The position numbers and the translations under genes were made by a program. Positions 52,899-61,637 of a stretch of DNA of 64,000 bases are shown here, in pieces (the first letter of the stretch is position 1; each line of letters begins with the position of its first letter). Source of the DNA: Streptomyces genisteinicus (GTDB taxonomy: Bacteria > Actinomycetota > Actinomycetes > Streptomycetales > Streptomycetaceae); NCBI RefSeq assembly GCF_014489615.1, contig NZ_CP060825.1, forward strand, positions 6,122,001-6,186,000, written 5' to 3'. Under the pieces are notes generated by a model, which saw only the letters and a list, made by a program, of their open reading frames with translations, was not told the origin of the DNA and ran no database searches.

Positions 52899-55397
52899 TC
52901 AGCCGTCCGCGTCCCGCCCCGTCGGGCGCGGGGTGCCGTCGTCCCGGCCCTCGTGGGGGGAGCCGGTGGGTCCGGGGCCGGCCGGGCGCGGCTCGCCGTC
53001 GCGGGCCGGGGCCGGCTCGCCGTCCGCCTCCGCCCGCGGCGGCGGTCCGCCCTCGGCCTCCTCCGCGGGGAGCGGTGCCGCGGGCGGGCCGCCGTCCTCC
53101 TCGGCGGCCGTCCCCGGCGCGGAGTCGTCCTGGGGCGGGGTGCGGTCCGTGAGGGCCGTCGCCGGCGGGGTGCCGGACTCCTCCGCCTCGACCTCGCGCT
53201 GGATGCGCCGGACCTGGCGGGTGGGCTCCACGTCCTGCTCCAGCGGCGAGCGGCTCACCGCGGCCGTCAGCTCGTCCAGGGCCCGCGTCTGGAGCTCGGC
53301 AGCACCCCGGACGACCGGGTCGTCGTTGTCGCTCCACTCGTCGAGCGCCTGTTCCACCCGGTCCCAGTCCAGTGCCCGGCGGCGGCGCACATCGCGGACG
53401 GCCTGCTCCGTGTCGGCCTCCAGTGCGTCCGCGAAGCGGCTCGCGCCGGGGGACGGGCGGGCGTCCGGGCCGGGCAGATGCGTCTCCAGCAGCATCGCCG
53501 CACGCCCCAGCGACGTCAGCGCGTCGTCCGCGTCCTCCGCCTCCTCCCGGGTGAGGCCCGGGTGGAGGACCGGCTCCTGCTTCGCCTTCAGGAACGCCTC
53601 GTTCCACGCCGCGTCCGCCGCGCGGCCCGCGAGCAGCGCGTCATGGACCTCCGCCCTGCTCTCCGTGGCCGGCTCCGCGTAGCCGCGCACCACCGCCGCC
53701 GCGTACCGGCTGGTCCCGTCCAGGCGGTCGGCGAGCCGGTCGAGGATGCGGGGTGTCTCCCAGGCCGGGAAGAGGGCGTACGCGGTCATCGCCATCGCGC
53801 CGCCGAGCAGGGTCAGCAGCACCCGGTCGCCGGCCGTCTCCTGCCAGGTCTCGCCCCCCAGCCCGAGCAGGAGGACCACGTACGCCGCGGTGAAGCACTG
53901 GGACGCGGCGTACCCGGTGCGCATCAGCAGGTACGTGAGTCCCGCGGCCAGCACCGCCAGCGCCCCGGTGACCCACGAGCCGGGCTGGGCGAACTGCACG
54001 GCGGCCGTGGCGAGCCCGACGCCCACCGCCGTGCCCGCGAGGCGTGCCACCGCCCGTGAGTACGTCTGGTGGAAGTCCGGACGCATCACCATCACGGCCG
54101 TGATCGGCACCCAGTAGCCGTGGTCCGGCGAGACGGCGGAGCCGATGCCGTAGCCGGCGCAGGCCACCGCCGACAGGCGCACCGCGTGGCGCAGCACCGG
54201 GGAGTCCCGGCGCAGCTCGCGGCGGAACGCCTTGTGCAGCACGGGGACCAGTCGCAGCAGGGTGGGCCGCCGCAGCGGCCGGGCGTCGCCCTGCCCGCCG
54301 GCCCGGGTGGGGGCGAGGGCGTCTCCGCTGTCGGCGATCTCGACGGCCTGCTCCAGCAGGTCGGCGAGGCGCCGGGCGGCGCGCAGCGCCGAGCCCCGGA
54401 GCGCGCCCGGGTCGGCGGCCCCGTCGTATCCGGCGTACCCGGCGAACTCCGCGTACCCGGCGTCGGTGTCCTGCGCGTCCCCCTCGACCTTCCCCGGAGC
54501 CCGGGTGTCGCGCCGCAGGTTCTCGACGGAGTCCTCCGGCACGCTCACGGGTTCGCCCCGGCGGATCGCGCGGGCGGCGGCGTCGAGGATGCCCGCGGCG
54601 GTGGCCAGCAGGTCCCGGGCCCGGTCCCGTCCGGGGCCCTCGGCGGGCGCGCCGACCTCGGGGTCGGCGAGGGTGGCGAGCACCGGCCGGATGCGTTCGG
54701 CGAGGCCGCGCGACCCGTGCAGTACGGCGGGGCGGCGCCGGGCCTGCGAGGGGGTGAGTGTCGCCGCGTCGCGGGCGACGGTCATGGGCTCGGCGTCGAA
54801 GGCGGCCGACGGGTCGTGCCGCAGCCGCCGGGAGAAGTCCGCCAGTGCGGCGAAGGCGTCGGCGAGGGCGTCCCGGTGCGCGCCCCAGCGGCGGATGGGG
54901 AACACCCAGATCAGCGCCGCCTGCACCAGTCCGCCGAAGGCGATGACGCCGGCGTGCTCCAGCGCCTCGGCGACCGAGGTGGGCAGGGTGACGGTGACGA
55001 GCATCGCCGCGACCGTGGCGCAGGAGACGATCCCCGCCGTCGGCCCGGCCGACCACGCCATGCCGGCGAGGAAGGTCCAGGTGGCGAGCACCAGCAGGAA
55101 CGACACCGGATGTCCGGCGGCCACGTATCCGCAGAAGGTGCTCACCGCGAGCCCGGCCCCCGCGCCGAGTGCGAGCACCTTCCGCGGGCGCCAGCTGCGC
55201 TGGAACGTCGCGGTGCCGGCGGAGAACGCGCCGAGGGCGGAGGAGGCGGCGTACGCGGGGGAGACGAGCCACAGGAACAGCCCGACGACGATCGCCACTC
55301 CGGCGGCGGCGCGCAGCGCCACCAGGGGTTCGAGCCGGGTGCGCTCGATCGTCAGCCCGGCGCGCAGGATCGCCCCGAGGACCCGCAGCCATCTCAC
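52899..55397 (-). CDS. FUSC-family membrane transporter
   Basis: An 832-residue fusaric-acid-resistance/aromatic acid exporter type (FUSC) protein. Two membrane halves: the N-terminal one (about 20-165) with several helices such as AAAGVAIVVGLFLWLVSPAYA and FLLVLATWTFLAGMAW, and the C-terminal FUSC domain (about 400-545) with GSAVSPDHGYWVPITAVMVMRPDFHQT, the family signature. Between them and after them lie cytoplasmic helical regions; the last 110 residues are acidic, proline-rich and disordered. The GTG at 55397 lies 7 nt after TAGGCT on the minus strand, with no SD, so it looks leaderless. Substrate unknown; efflux of aromatic or amphipathic compounds is the family guess. Confidence 0.85.
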   Translation of the reverse strand: MRWLRVLGAILRAGLTIERTRLEPLVALRAAAGVAIVVGLFLWLVSPAYAASSALGAFSAGTATFQRSWRPRKVLALGAGAGLAVSTFCGYVAAGHPVSFLLVLATWTFLAGMAWSAGPTAGIVSCATVAAMLVTVTLPTSVAEALEHAGVIAFGGLVQAALIWVFPIRRWGAHRDALADAFAALADFSRRLRHDPSAAFDAEPMTVARDAATLTPSQARRRPAVLHGSRGLAERIRPVLATLADPEVGAPAEGPGRDRARDLLATAAGILDAAARAIRRGEPVSVPEDSVENLRRDTRAPGKVEGDAQDTDAGYAEFAGYAGYDGAADPGALRGSALRAARRLADLLEQAVEIADSGDALAPTRAGGQGDARPLRRPTLLRLVPVLHKAFRRELRRDSPVLRHAVRLSAVACAGYGIGSAVSPDHGYWVPITAVMVMRPDFHQTYSRAVARLAGTAVGVGLATAAVQFAQPGSWVTGALAVLAAGLTYLLMRTGYAASQCFTAAYVVLLLGLGGETWQETAGDRVLLTLLGGAMAMTAYALFPAWETPRILDRLADRLDGTSRYAAAVVRGYAEPATESRAEVHDALLAGRAADAAWNEAFLKAKQEPVLHPGLTREEAEDADDALTSLGRAAMLLETHLPGPDARPSPGASRFADALEADTEQAVRDVRRRRALDWDRVEQALDEWSDNDDPVVRGAAELQTRALDELTAAVSRSPLEQDVEPTRQVRRIQREVEAEESGTPPATALTDRTPPQDDSAPGTAAEEDGGPPAAPLPAEEAEGGPPPRAEADGEPAPARDGEPRPAGPGPTGSPHEGRDDGTPRPTGRDADG

Positions 55398-55747
55398 CCC
55401 GCCGAGCCTACGGGCGGGGCCGCCGCGCGGCGGCCCGGTGCGGGGTCGTGTCGTGAGGCGGGCGCGGCGGCGTCGCGCGGGCCGGTGGTCGCGGCACCGC
55501 GTCGCGCGCGGTCGTCCCCCATCGCCGGACGGGCGGAGGAACAAGCGCGTCCGGCGATCGAGGACACGGCCGCAGACCTGCGCACGGCCTGCGGCCGGCA
55601 CCGGGCGGCCGGACCACGCCCACGTCCCTCGCCGCCACCGGCCCGCGCGACGCACCTCCCGCACCCGAGCCCCGGCCCCGCGGCCCCCGGGGGCGGGAAT
55701 CCCCCGCCCCCGGGGAACCCCGCCCGCCCGAGGGCTACCTTGGGGGC
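55398..55747. other. Divergent region with hairpin and leaderless promoters
   Basis: 350 bp between FUSC (minus) and the small gene at 55748 (plus). A perfect 13-bp stem (55685-55697 with 55703-55715) lies 33 bp before the plus-strand start. TACCTT (55736-55741) ends 6 nt before that ATG. No gene seen. Confidence 0.5.
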
Positions 55748-56023
55748 ATGGTGCGACTGAGAGTGGAGTTCACGACCGAACCGTTCGACCTCGACGAACC
55801 GCCCGCGCACGCGCTGGCCGCCCGCGAGGTCGTCGAGGGGGCGGGCCTGGACAGGGTGGACGTCGGTCCGTTCGGCAACACGGCCGAGGGCGGCGGCGAC
55901 GAGGTGCTGGAGGCCGTCGGCGCGCTGCTGCGCGAGGCGCTGGACAACGGGGCGACCCGGGTCTCCCTCCAGGTCAACGTGGTCGGCACGGAGGCCGCCG
56001 GCGCCGCGGAGGGCCAGGGATGA
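55748..56023 (+). CDS. Small hypothetical protein coupled to HTH protein
   Basis: A 91-residue acidic alpha/beta protein (opening VRLRVEFTTEPFDLDEPP, then VVEGAGLDRVDVGPFGN and ALDNGATRVSLQVNVV). It has the look of a thiamine-binding or YqgV-like ferredoxin-fold protein, with a repeated beta-alpha-beta pattern, but I cannot assign it. The ATG lies 6 nt after TACCTT, a leaderless pattern. Its TGA overlaps the following ATG (ATGA), so its product is made together with the HTH protein and may be its ligand-sensing partner. Confidence 0.72.
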   Translation: MVRLRVEFTTEPFDLDEPPAHALAAREVVEGAGLDRVDVGPFGNTAEGGGDEVLEAVGALLREALDNGATRVSLQVNVVGTEAAGAAEGQG

Positions 56024-56391
56024 GCCTCGACCACGCGCTCGCGCAGGCGGTCAAGCCGCTCGTCGACGCTATGGGCGGGACGCTGATCGAGCCCGGCGAC
56101 GCCCGCGAGGACGACGTCGTCCTCCAGTGGGAGGGCGAACAGGTGGTCGCGGTGCGGCTGCCGCAGCTGGCGGACTCCCTCGACCACATTCTCGCCGCGC
56201 TGGAGCGGCAGCACGGCCGGCCGCTCGCCGAGCTGGACCGCAGGACCAAGCAGTCGGTGGTCCGGACGCTGGAGGCGCGGGGTGCGTTCTCGGTGCGTCA
56301 CGGCGTGGAGACGGTGGCCGGCGCGCTGGGAGTCAGCCGCTTCACCGTGTACAACTACCTGAACAGGGAGAACGCGGCGAAGGGCGACTGA
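56020..56391 (+). CDS. Small helix-turn-helix DNA-binding protein
   Basis: A 123-residue protein: N-terminal alpha/beta part (MSLDHALAQAVKPLVDAMGG, then VVLQWEGEQVVAVRLPQLA), a linker with HGRPLAELDRRTKQSVVRTL, and a C-terminal HTH (VETVAGALGVSRFTVYNYLN, about 98-117) typical of PucR/CdaR or Fis-like output domains. ATG 56020 overlaps the previous stop. It sits 75 bp before the operator of the uricase operon on the same strand, which makes it the best local candidate to bind TCAACA-N3-TGTTGA. This is inference from position only. Confidence 0.8.
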   Translation: MSLDHALAQAVKPLVDAMGGTLIEPGDAREDDVVLQWEGEQVVAVRLPQLADSLDHILAALERQHGRPLAELDRRTKQSVVRTLEARGAFSVRHGVETVAGALGVSRFTVYNYLNRENAAKGD

Positions 56392-56465
56392 GCCGCCGCC
56401 CAGGGGCCGCAGATCACGAGCCGTCGTCCGGTGTTCCGGACGGCGGCTTTTGTGTCCGCGACTTT

Positions 56466-56506
56466 TCAACAAAGTGTTGACGTCGTGTTCCTGAGGGCGT
56501 TAGCTA
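56466..56506 (+). promoter_or_regulatory. Uricase operon promoter with operator shared with catalase
   Basis: TCAACAAAGTGTTGA (56466-56480) is a perfect palindrome with 6-bp arms. It overlaps -35 TTGACG (56477-56482), followed by an 18-nt spacer and -10 TAGCTA (56501-56506), 48 nt before the uraD GTG. It matches the catalase promoter in operator, -35 and spacer length. Confidence 0.82.
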
Positions 56507-56554
56507 TCCGCAGCCCGTCCGACGCACCGAGATGATCAAGCCACGGAGGCTCCC

Positions 56555-57067
56555 GTGACTGCACTTGAGAACCCGGGCCTCGCCCGGTTCAACGCCTCCG
56601 AGGACAGCGCGGCCGACACCGCGCTGCGCGAGGTCTGCGCCAGCGGCGCGTGGGCGAGCAAGATCCTCGCCCAGCGGCCGTACGCCGGCACCGAGGCCCT
56701 CTTCGCCGCCAGTGACACCGCCACGGCGGAGCTGACGGCCGAGGACCTCGCCGAGGCGATGGCCGGCCACCCGCCCATCGGCAGGCCCAAGCCCGGCGAC
56801 CCGACCTCCTCCCGCGAACAGAGCGGAATGGCCGGGGCGTCCGAGGACCTGAAGGCCGAGATGCTCGAACTGAACCTGGCCTACCAGGACAGGTTCGGCC
56901 ATGTCTTCCTGATCTGCGCCACCGGCCGCACCGGTGAGCAGATGCGGGACGCCCTGCGGGAGCGGATCGGCAACTCGCCCGAACAGGAGCGGGAGATCGT
57001 CCGCACCGAACTGGGCAAGATCAACCGCATCCGTCTGACCCGCCTCGTAGAGCAGGAAGAAGCATGA
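56555..57067 (+). CDS. uraD: 2-oxo-4-hydroxy-4-carboxy-5-ureidoimidazoline (OHCU) decarboxylase
   Basis: A 170-residue cytoplasmic enzyme, third step of urate breakdown, giving S-allantoin. Family signatures: LARFNASEDSAADTALREVC (start), the catalytic histidine in GHPPIGRP (about 67-74), SSREQSGM (about 85-92) and LAYQDRFGHVFLICATGR (about 108-125). GTG 56555 with GGAGGC 4 nt upstream. First gene of the operon; its stop overlaps the uraH start (ATGA). Confidence 0.95.
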   Translation: MTALENPGLARFNASEDSAADTALREVCASGAWASKILAQRPYAGTEALFAASDTATAELTAEDLAEAMAGHPPIGRPKPGDPTSSREQSGMAGASEDLKAEMLELNLAYQDRFGHVFLICATGRTGEQMRDALRERIGNSPEQEREIVRTELGKINRIRLTRLVEQEEA

Positions 57068-57456
57068 GTACCGAAACCACCGCATCGGTGTCCACGCACA
57101 TCCTGGACACCAGCGCCGGACGCCCCGCGGAAGGCGTCGCCATCGCGCTGTCGGCCCGTGGGGGGCCGGCGGCCGCGTGGCAGCCGCTCGGCGGCTCGGC
57201 CACCGACGCGGACGGACGGTGCAAGGACCTCCCGGCCCTGCCGGAGGGAACGACCCACGTACGCCTCGACTTCGAGACCGAGGCGTACTTCGTGAAGAAG
57301 CAAGACGCCGAGGCGCAGCAGGACGCCCCCGCGAATCGGGACAGCGGCGTGTTCTTCCCGGAGGTGGCGATCACGTTCGCCGTCGTGCCGGGCGAGCACT
57401 ACCACGTACCGCTGCTGCTCAACCCGTTCGGCTACTCCGTATACCGAGGGAGCTAG
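57064..57456 (+). CDS. uraH: 5-hydroxyisourate hydrolase (transthyretin-like)
   Basis: A 130-residue transthyretin-related enzyme, second step of urate breakdown. The active-site His is in STHILDTSAGRPAEGV (about 10-25), with FFPEVAITF and the C-terminal signature YRGS exactly at the end. An insertion (KKQDAEAQQDAPANRD, about 79-94) is seen in many actinobacterial forms. ATG overlaps the uraD stop by 4 nt (ATGA), with AGGAAG upstream. Confidence 0.95.
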   Translation: MSTETTASVSTHILDTSAGRPAEGVAIALSARGGPAAAWQPLGGSATDADGRCKDLPALPEGTTHVRLDFETEAYFVKKQDAEAQQDAPANRDSGVFFPEVAITFAVVPGEHYHVPLLLNPFGYSVYRGS

Positions 57457-57459
57457 CAG

Positions 57460-58383
57460 ATGCCCACGATTCTGGGACAGAACCAGTACGGCAAGGCAGA
57501 GAACCGCGTCGTCAAGATCACGCGGGACGGGGACACCCACCACATCAAGGACCTCAACGTCTCCGTCGCCCTCTCCGGCGACATGGAGGAGGTCCACTAC
57601 TCCGGCTCGAACGCCAACGTCCTGCCGACCGACACCACCAAGAACACGGTGTACGCGTTCGCCAAGGAGTACGGCATCGAGTCCGCCGAGCAGTTCGGCA
57701 TCCACCTCGCCCGCCACTTCGTGACGAGCCAGGAGCCGATCCACCGGGCGCGCATCCGCATCGAGGAGTACGCCTGGGAGCGCATCGCGACCTCCGACGG
57801 CAACTCCAAGTTCATCGGGGCCGACGAGGTCAAGCACTCCTTCGTCCGCCAGGGCCAGGAGACGCGCACCACCGAGATCACCTACGACGGCACCTCGTGG
57901 CAGGTCATCTCCGGCCTCAAGGACCTGGTCGTGATGAACTCGACGAACTCCGAGTTCTGGGGCTACGTCAAGGACAAGTACACGACGCTGAAGGAGGCGT
58001 ACGACCGCATCCTCGCCACCCAGGTGGCCGCCCAGTGGCGGTACAACTGGACCTCGGACGAGGAGCGCATGCCCAACTGGGAGAAGTCGTACGCCCAGGC
58101 CAGGAAGCACATGCTCCAGGCCTTCGCCGAGACCTACTCGCTCTCGCTCCAGCAGACCCTGTACCAGATGGGTTCGCGGATCATCAACAGCCGCAGCGAG
58201 ATCGACGAGATCCGCTTCTCGCTCCCCAACAAGCACCACTTCCTGGTGGACCTCGAACCGTTCGGGCTCAAGAACGACAACGAGGTCTACTTCGCGGCGG
58301 ACCGCCCCTACGGCCTGATCGAGGCCACCGTGCTCCGGGACGGCGTCGAACCGCGGATCCCGGTCGACATGACCAACCTCTGA
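57460..58383 (+). CDS. pucL: Urate oxidase (uricase)
   Basis: A 307-residue cofactor-free uricase that oxidises urate with O2 to 5-hydroxyisourate and H2O2. Signature VLPTDTTKNTVYAFAKEYG (about 52-70) contains the catalytic Thr and the Lys-Asn pair; also RIRIEEYAWERI and the C-terminal LPNKHHFLVDLEPFGLKND with the conserved His. It starts 3 nt after the uraH stop with GAGGGAGC upstream. The H2O2 it makes explains the shared operator with the catalase gene. It has no peroxisomal or secretion signal. Confidence 0.96.
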   Translation: MPTILGQNQYGKAENRVVKITRDGDTHHIKDLNVSVALSGDMEEVHYSGSNANVLPTDTTKNTVYAFAKEYGIESAEQFGIHLARHFVTSQEPIHRARIRIEEYAWERIATSDGNSKFIGADEVKHSFVRQGQETRTTEITYDGTSWQVISGLKDLVVMNSTNSEFWGYVKDKYTTLKEAYDRILATQVAAQWRYNWTSDEERMPNWEKSYAQARKHMLQAFAETYSLSLQQTLYQMGSRIINSRSEIDEIRFSLPNKHHFLVDLEPFGLKNDNEVYFAADRPYGLIEATVLRDGVEPRIPVDMTNL

Positions 58384-58456
58384 CGGACGCCAGGCCGCCC
58401 GCCGCCCCGCCCGCCCGCTGTCGGGCGGGGCGGTCCGCGGGCCGGAGGGAAGACCC

Positions 58457-59848
58457 ATGGCACAGCCCGCAACGGGGCCGGCTCACCCGGCACCGGACAC
58501 GCATCCCACGCCCGACGTCCACCCGGTGGACGAGAAACTCCCCCTCGCGCGGCTCGTTCCCGCCGCACTCCAGCACATCGCCGCCATGTACGCGGGCGTC
58601 GTCACCCCTCCGCTGATCATCGGCCAGGCCGTCGGGCTCGACGCCGCCGGCATGACCCGGCTGATCGCCGCGAGCCTGCTGATCGCGGGCCTCGCCACGA
58701 TCCTGCAGACCGTCGGCGTCGCGAACATCGCCGGCAACCGGCTCCCGTTCGTCAACGCCGCCTCCTCGGCCGGTATCGCCCCGATGCTCGCCATCGCCGA
58801 GACCAGCGCCCCGGGCCGCCAACTTCCCGCCATCTACGGCGCGGTGATGATCGCCGGTGTGTTCTGCCTCCTCGTCGGCCCCTTCTTCGGACGGCTGCTG
58901 CGCTTCTTCCCGCCCCTCGTCACGGGCGTCGTCATCACCCTCATCGGCGTGACCCTGATGCCGGTGCCCGTCTCCTGGGCGCAGGGCGGCGACGCCACCG
59001 CCGCGGACTTCGGGGCGACGAAGTACCTGGCCCTGGCCGCGTTCACCCTCGTCGTCATCCTGCTCTTCCAGCGCTTCGGACGCGGCTTCGTCAAACAGGT
59101 CGCCCTGCTGCTCGGCCTGTTCATCGGCACCCTCGCCGCGATCCCCTTCGGCATGGCCGACTTCTCGGCCCTGCGCGAGGCGCCCGTGGCCGCACTGCCC
59201 AGCCCCTTCGCCTTCGGCGCACCCGAGTTCCAGCCCGCCGCCATCCTCTCCCTGTGCATCGTCATGCTGGTGCTGATGACCGAGTCCAGCGCCGGGATGC
59301 TCGCCCTCGGCGAGATCTGCGACCGCCGCAGCGACGGCCGCACCATCACCCGCGGACTGCGCACCGACGGCATCGCCACCCTCGTCGGCCCCGTCTTCGG
59401 CGGCTTCCCCACCTCCGCCTTCGCGCAGAACGTCGGCGTCGTCTCCCTCACCCGGGTCCGCAGCCGCTACGTGGTGGCCGTCGCCGGCGCCGCCCTGCTC
59501 GTCCTCGGCGCCTTCCCCGTCCTCGGCGCCGTCGTCTCGCTCGTGCCGATGCCGGTCCTCGGCGGCGCCGGCATCGTCCTGTTCGGCTCCATCGCCGTCA
59601 GCGGCATCCGCACCCTCTCCGAGGCCGGACTCGACGACAGCTCCAACATCATCCTGGTCGCCGTGGCCCTCGGCGCGGGCATCATCCCGCTTGCCGCACC
59701 CACCTTCTACGCCCAGTTCCCCGCCTGGGCGCAGACCGTGCTCGGCTCCGGGATCAGCGCCGGAGCGCTCGTCGCCGTCACGCTCAACCTGTTCTTCCAC
59801 CATCTCGGCACCCGCAGCCGCCCGGCTGTGGCACTCAAATCCTCCTAG
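58457..59848 (+). CDS. NAT/NCS2-family urate or xanthine permease
   Basis: A 463-residue permease with about 14 transmembrane helices of the nucleobase-ascorbate transporter type. Motifs: LQHIAAMYAGVVTPPLIIGQ (about 34-53), the family's middle signature QNVGVVSLTRVRSR (about 324-337), and VLMTESSAGMLALGEICDRR (about 275-294), carrying an essential Glu. It belongs to the UacT/PbuX group that carries urate or xanthine. ATG 58457, SD GGAGGGAAG. 73 bp behind uricase on the same strand, so likely the import route for urate in the same operon. Confidence 0.9.
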   Translation: MAQPATGPAHPAPDTHPTPDVHPVDEKLPLARLVPAALQHIAAMYAGVVTPPLIIGQAVGLDAAGMTRLIAASLLIAGLATILQTVGVANIAGNRLPFVNAASSAGIAPMLAIAETSAPGRQLPAIYGAVMIAGVFCLLVGPFFGRLLRFFPPLVTGVVITLIGVTLMPVPVSWAQGGDATAADFGATKYLALAAFTLVVILLFQRFGRGFVKQVALLLGLFIGTLAAIPFGMADFSALREAPVAALPSPFAFGAPEFQPAAILSLCIVMLVLMTESSAGMLALGEICDRRSDGRTITRGLRTDGIATLVGPVFGGFPTSAFAQNVGVVSLTRVRSRYVVAVAGAALLVLGAFPVLGAVVSLVPMPVLGGAGIVLFGSIAVSGIRTLSEAGLDDSSNIILVAVALGAGIIPLAAPTFYAQFPAWAQTVLGSGISAGALVAVTLNLFFHHLGTRSRPAVALKSS

Positions 59849-59923
59849 GGTCCTGCCGTGCCCTCCCCCCGGTCCGGCCGGCCCGGGGGACCGCCGCCAC
59901 AACCGACAGATGAAGGAAGCACC

Positions 59924-61324
59924 ATGGCACCTTCGGCAACCCCCGACGGCGCGACCGAGCGCATCGTCATCGAGAACTGCGCCATCGCCACCGTCGACGC
60001 CCATGACACCGAGTACGCCTCGGGCCATGTCGTGGTGGCCGGCAACCGCATCGAGTCCGTCGGCGCGGGCGACGCCCCCGCCGGACTGGAGAACGTCGTC
60101 CGCCGGATCGACGGCACGGGCCACCTCGTCACCCCGGGCCTGGTCAACACCCACCACCACTTCTACCAGTGGATCACCCGCGGCCTCGCCACCGACCACA
60201 ACCTCTTCAACTGGCTGGTCGCCCTCTACCCGACCTGGGCGCGGATCGACGAGCCGATGGTGCGGGCCGCCGCGCAGGGCTCACTCGCCATGATGGCCCG
60301 CGGCGGCGTCACCACCGCCATGGACCACCACTACGTCTTCCCCGAGGGCTCCGGCGACCTCTCCGGCGCCATCATCGGCGCCGCCCGCGACATGGGTGTG
60401 CGCTTCACCCTCGCCCGAGGCTCCATGGACCGCAGCGAGAAGGACGGCGGCCTGCCGCCGGACTTCGCGGTCGAGACCCTCGACGGCGCCCTGGCCGCCA
60501 CCGAGGAGACCGTCAAGCGTCACCACGACGCCTCCTTCGACGCGATGACCCAGGTCGCCGTCGCCCCGTGCTCCCCCTTCTCCGTCTCCACCGACCTGCT
60601 CCGGCGGGGCGCCGAACTCGCGCGCTCGCTCGGGGTGCGCCTGCACACCCACGGCTCGGAGACCGTCGAGGAGGAGCAGTTCTGCAAGGAACTCTTCGGC
60701 ATGGGGCCCACCGACTACTTCGAGTCGACCGGCTGGCTCGGCGAGGACGTGTGGATGGCGCACTGCGTCCACATGAACGACTCCGACATCGAGGCGTTCG
60801 CCCGCACCCGCACCGGCGTCGCCCACTGCCCGTCCTCCAACGCCCGCCTCGCCGCCGGCATCGCCCGCGTCCCGGACATGCTGAAGGCCGGCGTCCCGGT
60901 CGGTCTCGGCGTCGACGGCACCGCCTCCAACGAGTCCGGCGAACTCCACACCGAGCTGCGCAACGCCCTGCTGATCAACCGTCTCGGCGCCCATCGCGAG
61001 GCCGCCCTGAACGCCCGTCAGGCCCTGCGCCTGGGCACCCACGGCGGAGCGCAGGTCCTCGGCCGCGCCGAGGCGATCGGCTCCCTGGAGCCCGGCAAGC
61101 TGGCCGACCTGGTGCTGTGGAAGCTCGACACGCTGGCCCACTCCTCCATCGCCGACCCGGTCGTCGCGCTCGTCTTCGGAGCCGCCGCACCGGTCACCCT
61201 CTCCCTCGTGAACGGCCGGCCCGTCGTCGAGGACAGCCGTCTCACGACGGTGGACGAGGACGCCGTCGCCCGCTCCACGCGGGACGAGGCGAGGCGCCTG
61301 GCGCGGATCGCCGCCCAGGCCTGA
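59924..61324 (+). CDS. 8-oxoguanine deaminase (amidohydrolase)
   Basis: A 466-residue amidohydrolase-superfamily deaminase. Metal-binding residues are in VNTHHHFYQWITRGLATDHN (about 72-91), with HTHGSE (about 243), MAHCVHMN (about 280) and VDGTASNESGEL (about 329). This set fits the 8-oxoguanine deaminase and hydroxyatrazine-like branch; the first enzyme turns 8-oxoguanine into urate, which suits a place between two urate-type permeases behind uricase. ATG 59924, SD GAAGGAAGC. A guanine deaminase or isocytosine role remains possible. Confidence 0.85.
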   Translation: MAPSATPDGATERIVIENCAIATVDAHDTEYASGHVVVAGNRIESVGAGDAPAGLENVVRRIDGTGHLVTPGLVNTHHHFYQWITRGLATDHNLFNWLVALYPTWARIDEPMVRAAAQGSLAMMARGGVTTAMDHHYVFPEGSGDLSGAIIGAARDMGVRFTLARGSMDRSEKDGGLPPDFAVETLDGALAATEETVKRHHDASFDAMTQVAVAPCSPFSVSTDLLRRGAELARSLGVRLHTHGSETVEEEQFCKELFGMGPTDYFESTGWLGEDVWMAHCVHMNDSDIEAFARTRTGVAHCPSSNARLAAGIARVPDMLKAGVPVGLGVDGTASNESGELHTELRNALLINRLGAHREAALNARQALRLGTHGGAQVLGRAEAIGSLEPGKLADLVLWKLDTLAHSSIADPVVALVFGAAAPVTLSLVNGRPVVEDSRLTTVDEDAVARSTRDEARRLARIAAQA

Positions 61325-61637
61325 CCCCCCGACTCCGGCCGGGGGGGACGGCCCCCGGCCGGCGGCCGTGGACCCGAGCGGGGTCCACGGCAGCCGAAAC
61401 CGGGGGGTGCGCGGTCCGAACCGCGCGCCTCCCGGTGACGGTGACTCGTGTCAACGACACGGGTCGCCACCCGGCACGCGCCGACGACCCGGGCCGCACG
61501 CCCGCGCCGCCGACCCGCGCCGCATCCCCCGCACCACCGGATCGGGCGACCGGTACGTGCACCTCTGCACCACCCCCGCACCACCTCCCTGACACCACAC
61601 GTCACCGACGACGTGTAACCCGACCGGAGGCACCGCC
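61325..61637 (+). promoter_or_regulatory. Terminators and control region before second NAT permease
   Basis: 313 bp. Two hairpins follow the deaminase gene (listed separately). An inverted repeat CGTGTC-AAC-GACACG is at 61447-61461. A second, ACACGTC-N6-GACGTGT, at 61597-61616, lies behind a -35-like CTGACA (61589-61594) and just before the permease SD, so it may be an operator. Confidence 0.5.
61335..61390 (+). terminator. Double hairpin terminator behind deaminase gene
   Basis: First stem 11 bp (61335-61345 with 61352-61362). Second stem 10 bp, CCGTGGACCC (61366-61375) with GGGTCCACGG (61381-61390). They start 11 bp after the stop and separate the urate operon from the next permease. Confidence 0.75.
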
